Positions 1-8,343 of a stretch of 64,000 nucleotides of DNA are shown in pieces. The first letter of the stretch is position 1. Each line of letters starts with the position of its first letter. The notes beneath the pieces are model-generated. The model had not been told where the DNA came from. It searched no databases and saw only the letters and a list, made by a program, of their open reading frames with translations. The DNA comes from JBDIAG01 sp047974565 (GTDB lineage: Bacteria > Actinomycetota > Actinomycetes > Actinomycetales > CAWJMD01). The translations under genes were made by a program, and so were the position numbers. The DNA lies in NCBI GenBank assembly GCA_047974565.1, contig JBKECN010000015.1, positions 62,001 through 126,000 of the forward strand. The letters are read 5' to 3'.

Positions 1-545
1 CCCCACACTCTGAGGGCGACCGCAATGCCATACTCCTCGACGAGCTGTGACCAGGAGTGCCTGCCCAGGAGCGCCTTTCCGAACACCTCGGCATAGCGAA
101 TGGCCATGTTCGCGGTGAAACAGGCTACCCGTGAGGCGGTCTCCGACGTGATCACGCGAACACCCATGGCCTGCCAGTCGGTGACTGGTTCCAGCGCGAA
201 CCACGATGCGAGTTCACGGTTGGCTGTGGTCTTGGGCTTGTCGGGGTCGTCGGGGTAGGTCTGGGCGAGGTGGCACGTCACTTCCAGCGGGTCGAACCAC
301 AGGTCCCCGGGGGAAGGGTCTACGGGCAGGTCCAAGCCGAGGTGGCAGGTGGCGGTCTCGGACCACCAGGTCGCTGGGACAGCGTGTGGGCCGTGTTCGG
401 CGAAGGACCTCAGGAGCCCGGCCCGCAGGTCGTTGCCCGTCCCCGCCAGACTCTGCGCCAACCTCAAAGCGGCTGTGTAGGAGCGGTCATGAAGGTGGTG
501 CGCGAACGCATCGGCGAGGCTGGCCTCGCTGTGTGGCGTGGTCAT
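1..545 (-). CDS. Hypothetical protein, cut by the left window edge
   Basis: An open frame runs on the minus strand from an ATG at 545 to the window edge without a stop, giving the first 181 residues. The product starts MTTPHSEASLADAF and carries a GDLWFDPLEV stretch near residue 85 followed by a second, mostly helical part. I do not recognise an assigned domain; a GDLWFD-type motif occurs in uncharacterised actinobacterial proteins. No signal peptide or membrane segment is visible. The long uninterrupted frame, actinobacterial codon use and sensible amino-acid composition make it a likely real gene. The C-terminus lies outside the window, so its function cannot be judged. Confidence 0.6.
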   Translation of the reverse strand, partial: MTTPHSEASLADAFAHHLHDRSYTAALRLAQSLAGTGNDLRAGLLRSFAEHGPHAVPATWWSETATCHLGLDLPVDPSPGDLWFDPLEVTCHLAQTYPDDPDKPKTTANRELASWFALEPVTDWQAMGVRVITSETASRVACFTANMAIRYAEVFGKALLGRHSWSQLVEEYGIAVALRVW

Positions 546-647
546 CTCTCAAACCCTCTCGATTGCGGTTCGTTCAGCCTGCGACTTGTCAACGATGGGG
601 TCTGACATCCCTCGCATATGAGCCGGCACCCCGGGAATGCCCACCAG

Positions 648-902
648 TTAAGCTGCCCAGGGCCGGCGATTGTCCAGGCTGGTCACATTCCCGTCCGGCA
701 TCCGCACCACGTCGATGGGCGCGCTGGTGTAGCGGGAGTCGGCGAAGGTCCTCATCAGCTTGCTGAGGTCTATCCGGTCGGCGTCGCGGCCGGTCGGACC
801 GCTGGCCGTGTTCTGGCTGAAGCGGATCGCTTCGAGGGGTAAGAGGATAGGGGCATCCCCTGGTCGGGTGCGTCCGCCCCCGTCCATCTCCGCACGCGTC
901 AC
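648..902 (-). pseudogene. Small ParB-like/toxin-tail-like protein, probably a fragment
   Basis: This 84-codon minus-strand frame (GTG start at 902, or ATG at 887) encodes a hydrophilic protein with an IRFSQNTAS segment and then PIDVVRMPDGNVTSLDN. I associate that pairing, from memory, with ParB-like folds found at the C-termini of polymorphic toxins and related nucleases. The homologous region normally continues past the LDN motif with a helix, but here it stops ten residues later. I therefore read it as a truncated remnant. It lies about 100 bp upstream of, and on the same strand as, the edge gene. It could instead be a small independent protein. Confidence 0.35.
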
Positions 903-1012
903 GACGATTGGTCCTTGCCCATGGTCGCAACGGTAGGTGTGTCGAGCGGTAGCCGGGCCGGCCGCGCGTCAGGCTGTGGATAACTGCTGGATCTGCCGAC
1001 TCTTGTCATGCA

Positions 1013-1081
1013 GGCATCAGCAAGTGGAACAAGATCGAACACCGCCTCTTCGCCCACATCCGCATGAATTGGCGCGATTGA
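1013..1081 (+). pseudogene. ISAzo13-like transposase fragment
   Basis: A 22-codon stretch reads ISKWNKIEHRLFAHIRMNWR and then hits a TGA. This matches the conserved C-terminal block of ISAzo13/Rhodopirellula-type DDE transposases, in which the KWNKIEHRLF motif carries the catalytic glutamate. No other part of that transposase is readable on either side. It is a short relic of a lost insertion sequence, next to an IS256 relic 200 bp downstream. Confidence 0.65.
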
Positions 1082-1290
1082 GAAGGCGCGTTGGTGCACC
1101 TGCGTGCAGCGCGAAGACCAGAGGCGGTGCCCGGAAGCGTGCTTCGGCTCTCAGCGGCATGTCCTTCGAGGTGAGCTACGACCGCCCTGGCAGACATGCC
1201 GACGTTCAGGTTCTGGCCGGGACGGAGTTCGACGCGGCCGTCGCTGGACGGCAGGGGCTGGTCCTTAGCGGAAATGGGGCGACCTAGCTA

Positions 1291-1584
1291 GTGGAAGGCC
1301 GCAGACCTCTGTCCGCCGAAACGCGAACCGCGTTGGAAGAGGGGATTCTGGGTCTTGTCTACCACGACACGATCGAATCGCTAAATGCCAGATATCGACG
1401 CACGGCCGACGCCCGCGGCCATTTCCCCTTCGAACAAGCAGCCCTCGAATACCTGTACCTGACCATCCGTTAAATCGACCCGAAAGGAACCGGACAGAAA
1501 CGCTGGAAAAATCGATTCCGAGCCCGTCCTCAACGTTCAGGAAATCGTATTCGCCGACCGCATACCCACCTCTGATAACCTGTA
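1291..1584 (+). pseudogene. IS256/mutator-family transposase 3' remnant
   Basis: The frame from about 1360 encodes the typical end of a mutator-type transposase: an IESLNARYRR block, then ARGHFPFEQAAL, an in-frame TAA at 1471, and then IDPKGTGQKRWKNRFR in the same frame. After a frameshift near 1525 the last piece reads IVFADRIPTSDNL followed by TAA. The N-terminal DDE part is missing. One stop and one frameshift show that it is dead. The stretch is richer in A and T than its neighbours, in keeping with an imported element. Confidence 0.8.
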
Positions 1585-1642
1585 AGAACGCACGGCAAGT
1601 TACACTGTTAGCCGCACAGCCTCACCTCGACGATCGCGGCGC

Positions 1643-1744
1643 GCGCTGCTCCGTGACGATGCGTTCGAGTCCGACGCGGCGCGCATCTACGCGGAGCAGG
1701 TGTTCCGCGAGGTCTCACCGGCGACCGACGTGAGGACGATCTGA
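1643..1744 (+). pseudogene. 3' end of a lost gene upstream of the AlbA_2 gene
   Basis: A frame ending at the TGA at 1742-1744 reads LLRDDAFESDAARIYAEQVF and ends REVSPATDVRTI. It looks like coding sequence and stops 8 bp before the next gene, as in an operon. Upstream of about 1640 it dissolves into non-coding sequence next to the IS256 relic. In related loci the gene before an AlbA_2/type III restriction pair is often the Mod methyltransferase. This could be its tail, but that is a guess from position only. Confidence 0.35.
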
Positions 1745-1752
1745 GGAACGCT

Positions 1753-3498
1753 ATGACCATGACGATTGACGAACTCACCGAGCTCCTGCATCGGCTGCTG
1801 GGCGGGTGGGAGAACGAGGTTGTCGAATTCAAGGAGGCCGCGCGGCAGTTCTCTGCGGACAAGACCGGTGAGTACGTCTCGGCGCTGAGCAACGAGGCCA
1901 ACCTTCGTGGCGTCGGCTCGGGGTGGCTTGTGTTCGGCGTTTCGAACGGTCGTCAGATCGTTGGTACGACCCATCTCGTGGATGGTCAGCAGCGGCAGTC
2001 GCTCAAGCGCCACATCCATCAGTCGATTGACCAGGGCCTCACGATCCGCGAGGTCTACGAGGTCTCTATCGACGGCAAACGGGTGGCGCTGCTGGAGGTC
2101 CCTGCGGCACCGCGAGGCATTCCGATCTCGTGGAAGGGCGACTACCGCGCTCGCGCCGGTGAGAGTCTCGTACCGCTCTCGCTCGACAAGTTGGATGAGA
2201 TCAGGCGGCAGACCATCGGCACGGACTGGACCGCCGTCATCGTTCCCGAGGCAACGCTGGCCCACCTTGATCCGGCCGCGATCGCCCGCGCTCGTCAGGG
2301 CTTCGCGGAGCGCTACTCACCACGTATCCCCGCATCTGACATCGCAGCGTGGGACGACGCAACCTTCCTTTCCAAAGCGAGACTGACCCGCGACAGCGCG
2401 ATCACGCGGGCAGCACTCCTGCTGCTCGGTGCCGACACTTCCACCCATCTCTTGACGCCGCACCCAGCCCAGATGACTTGGAAGCTGGTCGGTGAGCAGC
2501 GGGCCAACGAGCACTTCCGGCTGCCGTTCCTGCTCAACACCACGGCGCTGGCCAAGCGCATCCGCAACGTACAGCTTCGCTTGCTGCCGCCGGATGAGCT
2601 GATCTATCGCGAGATCAGCAAGTACGACGAGCGCAGCCTGCTCGAAGCGCTTTACAACTGCATCGCTCACCAGGACTACACGAAGAACTCAAGGATCATC
2701 GTCACCGAGCACGCTGATCGCATCGTGTTCGAGAGCGCGGGCGAGTTCTACGACGGCACGCCGGACGACTACGCGCTCGACGAGCGAACGCCGTGGAGGT
2801 ACCGCAACCCGTTCCTGGTCGAGGCGATGACCGAACTGAACCTCATCGACCAGATGGGCTACGGCATCCACCGCATGGTGCAGGACCAGGTCCGCCGCTT
2901 CCTGCCCCTGCCCGACTACGACCTCAGCACGCCGGACGAAGTGAAACTCACGATCCCCGGCGCGGTGATCGACGAGTCATACTCCCAGCTCCTCATGGTG
3001 CGCACCGACCTTCCGCTCGAAGACGTGCTCGCGCTCGACCGAGTGCAGAAAGGTCTTGACATCAGCGAGGCATCCGCCCGGCACCTGCGCAGAGTCGGCC
3101 TGATCGAGGGGCGCAAGCCGCGCCGCCGTATCACGCCACGAGTCGCGGCAGCGACCGGCGAGATGGTCGACTACATCCGTACCCGACCCCAGGCGGACGC
3201 CCACTACGCCGCACTCCTGACTGATCTGCTGCGGGAGCAGGGACACGCTGATCGCAGCGACGTGGATGCCCTCCTTCGGCCCGTGCTCAGTGAGGCGCTC
3301 AGTGCGGAGCAGAAGGCCACCAAGATCACGAACCTGCTCACTAAGTTGCGGCGGCGTGGCGTGATCGCGAACCGTGGCACGCGCACCAAGCCCCGGTGGG
3401 AGCTTTCTTACGCAGGCGACGAAGATGCGCGCGTAGTGCCCGTTCGCAAGAAGGAAGCCGACGACGAGGCGGCCGCGAGGGGGTCAGGATCAGCGTGA
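1753..3498 (+). CDS. AlbA_2/Schlafen-type ATP-binding protein
   Basis: The 581-residue product has an N-terminal AlbA_2 (Schlafen-like) domain, roughly residues 1-130, with a VVEFKEAARQF start and a GWLVFGVSNGRQIVG core. A GHKL-type ATPase region (HATPase_c_4 class) follows, with SLLEALYNCIAHQDYT near residue 294 and QMGYGIHRMV near 375. The C-terminal 200 residues look like winged-helix segments. The family is often found with type III restriction or other phage-defence genes, and a decayed type III restriction subunit follows directly here. The frame is intact while its partners are broken, so it may be a stranded survivor. A DNA-binding regulatory or defence role is an inference. Confidence 0.8.
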   Translation: MTMTIDELTELLHRLLGGWENEVVEFKEAARQFSADKTGEYVSALSNEANLRGVGSGWLVFGVSNGRQIVGTTHLVDGQQRQSLKRHIHQSIDQGLTIREVYEVSIDGKRVALLEVPAAPRGIPISWKGDYRARAGESLVPLSLDKLDEIRRQTIGTDWTAVIVPEATLAHLDPAAIARARQGFAERYSPRIPASDIAAWDDATFLSKARLTRDSAITRAALLLLGADTSTHLLTPHPAQMTWKLVGEQRANEHFRLPFLLNTTALAKRIRNVQLRLLPPDELIYREISKYDERSLLEALYNCIAHQDYTKNSRIIVTEHADRIVFESAGEFYDGTPDDYALDERTPWRYRNPFLVEAMTELNLIDQMGYGIHRMVQDQVRRFLPLPDYDLSTPDEVKLTIPGAVIDESYSQLLMVRTDLPLEDVLALDRVQKGLDISEASARHLRRVGLIEGRKPRRRITPRVAAATGEMVDYIRTRPQADAHYAALLTDLLREQGHADRSDVDALLRPVLSEALSAEQKATKITNLLTKLRRRGVIANRGTRTKPRWELSYAGDEDARVVPVRKKEADDEAAARGSGSA

Positions 3499-3574
3499 AC
3501 ACAGACCTCCACGGCGTCCAGCGCCTTTTAGCGGTGATGACGAACAGCGCCAGTTGCAGAAAGAAAGACTCTCG

Positions 3575-4343
3575 ATGGAACTCCAGTTCAAGGTAGAGCA
3601 GTACCAGACCGACGCTGTCGATGCCGTCGTCGAAGCCTTCGCTGGCCAGCCCAAGCACGACTTGTATCTCCTACCGGATCGACCCCGGCCGGGCGAACCC
3701 CGCGACCGCCCCGACCTTGTTCGAGACCGACGAGCGACCCGGCGCAGGCCTCCGCAACGTTGAGATTGTCCTGTCAGGTGCCCAACTCCTGGAGAACGTG
3801 CACGCGGGGCAGCGGTCTCGAACCTGCCACTGTCGGTCAAGCCCGCCTCCAGCGCCGCCGCCCCAGGAGCTCCGAATCTTGACGTTGAGATGGAGACCGG
3901 CACCGGTGAAGGGGCTCGCCGGATCGACGGCCTACCTGTACCTCGATGCCATCGAGATCGCGAAAGGAGCGAAGCCCTGCGCACGGGTAGAGATCGAGGT
4001 GCAAACCGTGACCGGGATCAAACGCCAGGTCAAGCGTCTCGACATGGGCGCAAACCTCCACGACGTGTCGAACGGGATCGAGACCTACAAGGGTCTGTTC
4101 ATCACCGAGGTCGATGCCAATCGTGACGTGATCGAGCTGAGCAATGACGACGTAGTGGTCGCTGGGCAACTCGCCGATCGCGATGTCATCGAGGAGCGGA
4201 ATCGACGTATCCAGATTCGCGAGGTTGTGCACGCTCACCTGGACAAGGAACGTGAGCTGTTCAGCCAGGGCATCAAAGTGCTCTCACTGTGCTTCATCGA
4301 TGAGGTCGCCAAGTACCGCGACTACAGCCGCGAGGACACTTGG
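3575..4343 (+). pseudogene. Type III restriction subunit (Res), internally deleted and frameshifted
   Basis: The reading starts MELQFKVEQYQTDAVDAVVE at 3575, the usual N-terminus of type III Res helicase-nucleases. It shifts frame near 3660 to continue with ETDERPGAGLRNVEIVLSGA, and near 3880 reaches the Walker A region (METGTGE). It then jumps directly to the far C-terminal part (LYLDAIEIAKGAKPCARVEI near 3935 and VLSLCFIDEVAKYRDYSRED at about 4278-4337). Most of the DEAD helicase and the nuclease are missing from a protein that is normally around 1000 residues. The end is cut off where the decarboxylase gene begins. It is clearly non-functional for restriction. Confidence 0.8.
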
Positions 4344-4345
4344 TT

Positions 4346-4900
4346 TCAGGCGGATCGCTCGGCGAGGACTTCCCGTGCGGCGGTGATGGCGTTCAGGGCG
4401 GCTGGGAACCCGGCGTAGACGGCCATCTGGATGAGGATCTCGAGAAGTTCTTCGCGGGTTCCGCCGACGTTGAGGAGGCCGTGGATATGCACCTTGAGTT
4501 GCGGCGTGACCGTGCCAAGCGCGGAACATGCTGCCACGGTGACGATTTCGCGTCGGCGCAGGTCGAGACCAGGGCGCGGGTAGACATCGCCGAAGGCGAA
4601 TTCGATCAGGTAGCGGGCCAGGTCGGGGGCAATGTCGGCCAGAGAGTTGATGACGGCGTGGCCGGCGTGGCCGTCAACTTCGCTGAGGACGTCCCAGCCG
4701 TGCTGGTATCGGTCGGGGGCGGGGTCGTTTTGTGATGATTGCAGGCTCACGCCCCGTTCGGCGAAGACGCCTTTCGCCTGGGTGAGGCCGTTGAGTGTGG
4801 CTGGGAAGCCCGCGTAGAGGCAAAGATGGATGAGTGCCTCGACGATCTCGGTAGGGGTGCAGCCGACGTTGAGGGCGCCCACCCACCGGGTGTACGACAT
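4346..4900 (-). pseudogene. Two-domain carboxymuconolactone decarboxylase-family gene, 5' truncated
   Basis: The minus-strand frame encodes part of one carboxymuconolactone decarboxylase (AhpD-like) repeat (NVGCTPTEIVEALIHLCLYA, then FAERGV), then a linker, then a complete second repeat (DLRRREIVTVAACSALGTVT, HIHGLLNVGGTREELLEILI, VLAERSA). Family members with two repeats are around 250 residues and start with another copy of the catalytic region. Here only about 185 residues remain, because the inverted end of the insertion element lies at 4904. The ATG at 4900 is fortuitous. The N-terminal half is not found on the far side of the element, so the junction is not a simple insertion. Confidence 0.7.
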
Positions 4901-4929
4901 TGTTGTAGGTGACTGCCGGGTAGCTCTGG

Positions 4930-6318
4930 TCAGGCGGTGATCGTGTGGTCGTGTGGCGCGGGTCCAGAGGGGCTGGCGTGGGCGCAGCGGAGCGTGGTGA
5001 TGCCGGTGGCGCCGGTGATGGTCCAGCGCATGCCGGATAGTTTGAGTCGTTGGCCGATGACTGCTTTGCAGCCGGCTTCGACAACGCCGGAGCCGATGAA
5101 CATGCCGAGTCGGCGGAACCGGGCGTAGTCCATCAGGCGGGCGTTGGTTTCGAAGTAGGACAGGGCTTTGTCCAGGGCGTGGCATTTCCCGTCGCGGGGT
5201 AGGGGTTTGCGGATAGCGGTGAGCATGTCGGTGATGTTGCCAGCGTCGAGTTCAGCTAGCCGGGCGGCTTTCCAGGTTTCCAGGTCGTCGCCGAGGGACT
5301 CGGCGAGCAGGCCGACGATCTCGTGCAGGTGCTCGCGGGCGTGGTAGATGTCGACGATCTGGGTGGCTTCGGGCCAGCGTTGGGTGGCTTGGTTCCAGAT
5401 CCAGGCGGCGCCATCACCGAGCACGACGAGTTGGCGGATGTGCTCGGCGCCGCGGCGGCGGGACTCGGCCAGGACGGCACGGCCGAAGACGCCGGCGGGT
5501 TCGAAGCTGGCCAGGTAGCTGGTGGAGTCCGGGTCCCGCAGCGGGAACCCCTTGGCATCGCAGCGGGTCTGGGCGAACAGGGACGCGAGTTTGACCTCGC
5601 GGGTGCGGGCCTTGCCGTCGGGATACTTGCCGGCCCGGCCGGTGGTCTCGGCGGGGCGCATCGGCACCCCGGTGCCGTCGATGGCGATGTACAGCTTGTC
5701 CGGGCACGGTGCCCGTGGTGGCAGTGGTAGGACCTGGCGGGTCAGGATCGCGGTGTTCTCGGTGTCGAGCGCCTCGGCCAGTTCCCGGCCAGTGGTCTCA
5801 GCAGATCGTTCCACCCGCTTGGCGCTCACGCCAACACCGGCCAGGTCGCCGATCAGCCCGGCGGCCTGCGCGAACGGCAATGCCGCCCCGGCCCGGGCGA
5901 TCATGCCCGTCAGTCCCGGCGAGGCTGACGTCGCGGCCACGCCCAGGCTGGCGTCGCGGGGCACCACCCCGCAATGGCACTGGCCGCAGTGATAGTAGGC
6001 CCGCCGCACCCGGATCCGGCCCAGCACGGTGTCCAAGGTCTTGTCCCGGTAGCCCACGAACCGGGCCGGATGCCCGTCCGGGCAGTCCACCCGCGGCCCC
6101 CGGTAACCGGCATCACCGCCGAGCAGACCCTCCAACAGCGCCGCGTCTAGGCCCATCATCGCGGTCCGCACCGCCAGCTCGACCGTCTCCAAGCCGCCAC
6201 CAGCCCCGGCATCGCCCCCGCTCTCGCCCTCGGCGACGAACGTGCGGGTGACCACCCGCGCCAGCTGTTCCACCTCGCCGGCCAGCAGGGCACCCAGATC
6301 GGTCTGCAACCGGCTCAC
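4930..6318 (-). CDS. ISKra4-family transposase
   Basis: The 462-residue product has the features of ISKra4 transposases: a zinc-binding AYYHCGQCHCGVVPRD segment near residue 110, an IAIDGTGVPMRPAETTGR block with the first catalytic aspartate, VVLGDGAAWIWN with the second, and a late EAGCKAVIGQRLKLSGMRWT segment with the glutamate. The length is normal for the family and no frameshift is seen. The GTG start at 6318 overlaps the stop of the upstream accessory gene (GTGA), which suggests translational coupling. It catalyses transposition of its own element. Confidence 0.88.
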   Translation of the reverse strand: MSRLQTDLGALLAGEVEQLARVVTRTFVAEGESGGDAGAGGGLETVELAVRTAMMGLDAALLEGLLGGDAGYRGPRVDCPDGHPARFVGYRDKTLDTVLGRIRVRRAYYHCGQCHCGVVPRDASLGVAATSASPGLTGMIARAGAALPFAQAAGLIGDLAGVGVSAKRVERSAETTGRELAEALDTENTAILTRQVLPLPPRAPCPDKLYIAIDGTGVPMRPAETTGRAGKYPDGKARTREVKLASLFAQTRCDAKGFPLRDPDSTSYLASFEPAGVFGRAVLAESRRRGAEHIRQLVVLGDGAAWIWNQATQRWPEATQIVDIYHAREHLHEIVGLLAESLGDDLETWKAARLAELDAGNITDMLTAIRKPLPRDGKCHALDKALSYFETNARLMDYARFRRLGMFIGSGVVEAGCKAVIGQRLKLSGMRWTITGATGITTLRCAHASPSGPAPHDHTITA

Positions 6319-6704
6319 GGCCCCCCTTTTTCGGCCTCTGTCGAGGCCGTCGACGCCGGGCGCGCCAACCCCGGCGGCCGGGCCTCACAGATCGCCTCGT
6401 TCACCCGCACAATGTGATCCACGATCGCGGCGAACCTGTCATAGGCGGCCAGCTCGGCGCGGACCCTGTCCACCTCCCCAGCAGCCAGTTGCCGGCCCCG
6501 GGTCCGCCCTGCCGGCCCCGCCCGCGTCCACAAGAACCGAGGCCCATGCCCACGCTCACCCTCACGAGCGCACCGACAGTTCGCCTTGCCACACCGGCGG
6601 TAGTTCTCACTGACCGACCCGCGACGAAAATCACCGGTCAAGGCAAGCTCAGCGAACAACTCCGCCCGCCGGGCCTCCAACTCGGGCAACGACAGATCAG
6701 ACAT
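6315..6704 (-). CDS. DUF6788-type accessory protein of the ISKra4 element
   Basis: This is a small basic protein of about 129 residues starting MSDLSLPELEARRAELFAEL at 6704. It has the YRRCGKANCRCAREGERGHG cysteine motif that is typical of small proteins encoded before ISKra4-type transposases. A longer frame extends upstream to 6761, but the MSDLS start fits the family. It overlaps the transposase start by 4 bp. It probably assists transposition or recognises DNA; its exact role is unknown. Confidence 0.75.
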   Translation of the reverse strand: MSDLSLPELEARRAELFAELALTGDFRRGSVSENYRRCGKANCRCAREGERGHGPRFLWTRAGPAGRTRGRQLAAGEVDRVRAELAAYDRFAAIVDHIVRVNEAICEARPPGLARPASTASTEAEKGGP

Positions 6705-7045
6705 GACTACACCCTCCATCTGGCTGTACGACGTACAACCAGACTGCCAGCCTACCTGCACAATCCCGCGTCACCTACATCCGTGTCGTGCACCCCCACC
6801 CACCCCGCCGAATAGGACGCGGATCTCGCACCCGATGACCTGGCCCGGCGCCAGACCCCGCCGGTCGGGTCGGGTTCTTGATCGTCGTCACCCGCGTCGG
6901 AGTACTCCACACCCATCCCGAGGTGTCCCCGGTCGCCGCGCCACCACCCTGCGCGGCATCGTCAGCGGCCGTTTGGACCGAGACGAGCAGATAGAGTGCG
7001 AGTACGCCAGTCCAGGCCGACCCGGGTGGTCATGTCAACCACCGA

Positions 7046-8128
7046 TCAGGGAACGACGACGAGTTTGCCCACATGTTGGCGTTCGGCGAGTTCGCGTTGG
7101 GCCACCGCGACCTCTTCCAGCCCGAACACCGCGGCGATGATCGGGCGTACCGATCCACGCCGGGCCAGGTCGACGAGCAGGTCGAAGATTCGCGGAGTGT
7201 GCATGGTGGATCCGATCAGGCTCAGGTTGGCCAGATAGAGCCGGCGCACATCGAAGGTGAGGTCCCAGCCGTCCAGGCTTCCCGCCACCACCCAGCGGCC
7301 CCCAGGCTTCAACAGGTGCAGGCCATGGCTGAGCGCGGGCCCGGCGACGACGTCGATGACCACGTCATATCCATCTGGTGCGGCCTCGGCGGCATCGGCA
7401 ACCACCCGGCCCCGGCCACGGTCCACGATGGCCCCCGCCCCGGCGGCGCGCACCGGATCGGCCTTGGCCAGGCTGCACACGGCTACAACCCGGGCTCCGC
7501 GTGCCCTGGCCAACTGCACGCCAGCCAATCCCACGCTGCCCGAGGCTCCGGTCACCAACACGGTCTGCCCGGCGGCCACCGAGCCTCGTTCCACCATGGA
7601 CAAGGCGGTGCCATAGGCGATCGGCAGCGCGGCCAGCTCCAGATCGCTGAGCGGGGAGTCGTCGACCCGATGCGCACGGACCTGCGGCACCACCACATAC
7701 TCGGCGAACCCGCCGTCGCGCTCGCTCCCCAGGACGTCGACCGGCAGTGCGTCCTGCTGTGAGCCGCCGTAGTTGGCCGGGTCGACCAGGACTCGGGAAC
7801 CAAGGAGGTCTGCGGCGACACCTGCGCCGCAACGCACCACCCGACCGACCACGTCGCCACCTTGGATCCGGGGAAAGTCCAAGGGCCCCAGCCAACCTCC
7901 CGGCTGTCCGGACTCCCCGCGTAGCCCGTACGTACCTTCCCGGGTCCACAGATCGGTGTTGTTGCACCCGGCCGCACTGACCCGGATCAACACCTCGTCC
8001 TCACCTGGCATCGGCAGTGGGACGTCCCGGACTTCGATCACCTCCAAGCCCCCGTGCCCGGTGATCACGGCCGCGCGCGTCGTCGCAGGCAGATCGTACG
8101 CAGGCGAGGCTTCGCTGGCCGAAGGCAT
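7046..8128 (-). CDS. Zinc-type/quinone-oxidoreductase-like medium-chain dehydrogenase
   Basis: The product of about 360 residues belongs to the MDR superfamily. It has an N-terminal GroES-like domain (GEDEVLIRVSAAGCNNTDLW) and a Rossmann domain with the nucleotide-binding motif VLVTGASGSVGLAGVQLARA. The structural-zinc cysteine cluster is absent, and the NTDLW motif places it near NADPH:quinone-oxidoreductase-like enzymes. The C-terminus is ordinary. The start at ATG 8128 is chosen; a GTG at 8152 in the same frame is also possible, and no strong ribosome site decides. It is transcribed divergently from an alcohol dehydrogenase gene across a shared control region. Substrate unknown. Confidence 0.85.
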   Translation of the reverse strand: MPSASEASPAYDLPATTRAAVITGHGGLEVIEVRDVPLPMPGEDEVLIRVSAAGCNNTDLWTREGTYGLRGESGQPGGWLGPLDFPRIQGGDVVGRVVRCGAGVAADLLGSRVLVDPANYGGSQQDALPVDVLGSERDGGFAEYVVVPQVRAHRVDDSPLSDLELAALPIAYGTALSMVERGSVAAGQTVLVTGASGSVGLAGVQLARARGARVVAVCSLAKADPVRAAGAGAIVDRGRGRVVADAAEAAPDGYDVVIDVVAGPALSHGLHLLKPGGRWVVAGSLDGWDLTFDVRRLYLANLSLIGSTMHTPRIFDLLVDLARRGSVRPIIAAVFGLEEVAVAQRELAERQHVGKLVVVP

Positions 8129-8248
8129 GAACTCAGACTGCCAGGTGGGCACCCACTATGCGGGGGGTGAGGAGGTCTCACCTCGGGGTCATCCCTTCGC
8201 GGCGGGAGACTCAGTCGAAATAAGCGAAACGGCCGACATCGGTCGGAA

Positions 8249-8267
8249 GTGTCCCAATGTGGGACAC
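8249..8267. promoter_or_regulatory. 19-bp operator-like palindrome
   Basis: GTGTCCCA and TGGGACAC are exact inverse copies separated by three bases (ATG). The palindrome lies in the roughly 215-bp region between the two divergent dehydrogenase genes, 76 bp before the alcohol dehydrogenase start. A second palindrome, CCGAC-ATCG-GTCGG, lies just before it at 8233-8246. Both are likely transcription-factor sites controlling one or both dehydrogenases. The cognate regulator is not encoded next to them. Confidence 0.5.
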
Positions 8268-8343
8268 CGCACTGGCCTACGCCAGGCACATCCTGAACGG
8301 GTTAACTCGAAGTGTTGGCACAGTCTCGACAAGGGAGTTGGAC

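Larger units (their letters stand above)
4904..6779. mobile_element. ISKra4-family insertion sequence with 10-bp inverted ends
   Basis: The element holds two overlapping minus-strand genes (accessory protein then transposase). TGTAGGTGAC at 4904-4913 is matched by its exact reverse complement GTCACCTACA at 6770-6779, outside both genes, and the following bases are partly similar. These are the likely ends of a 1876-bp element. No clear target duplication is seen: the flanks read acgacattgt and tccgtgtcgt. Both genes look intact, so the element may still be active. The left side abuts a truncated decarboxylase gene. Confidence 0.75.
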
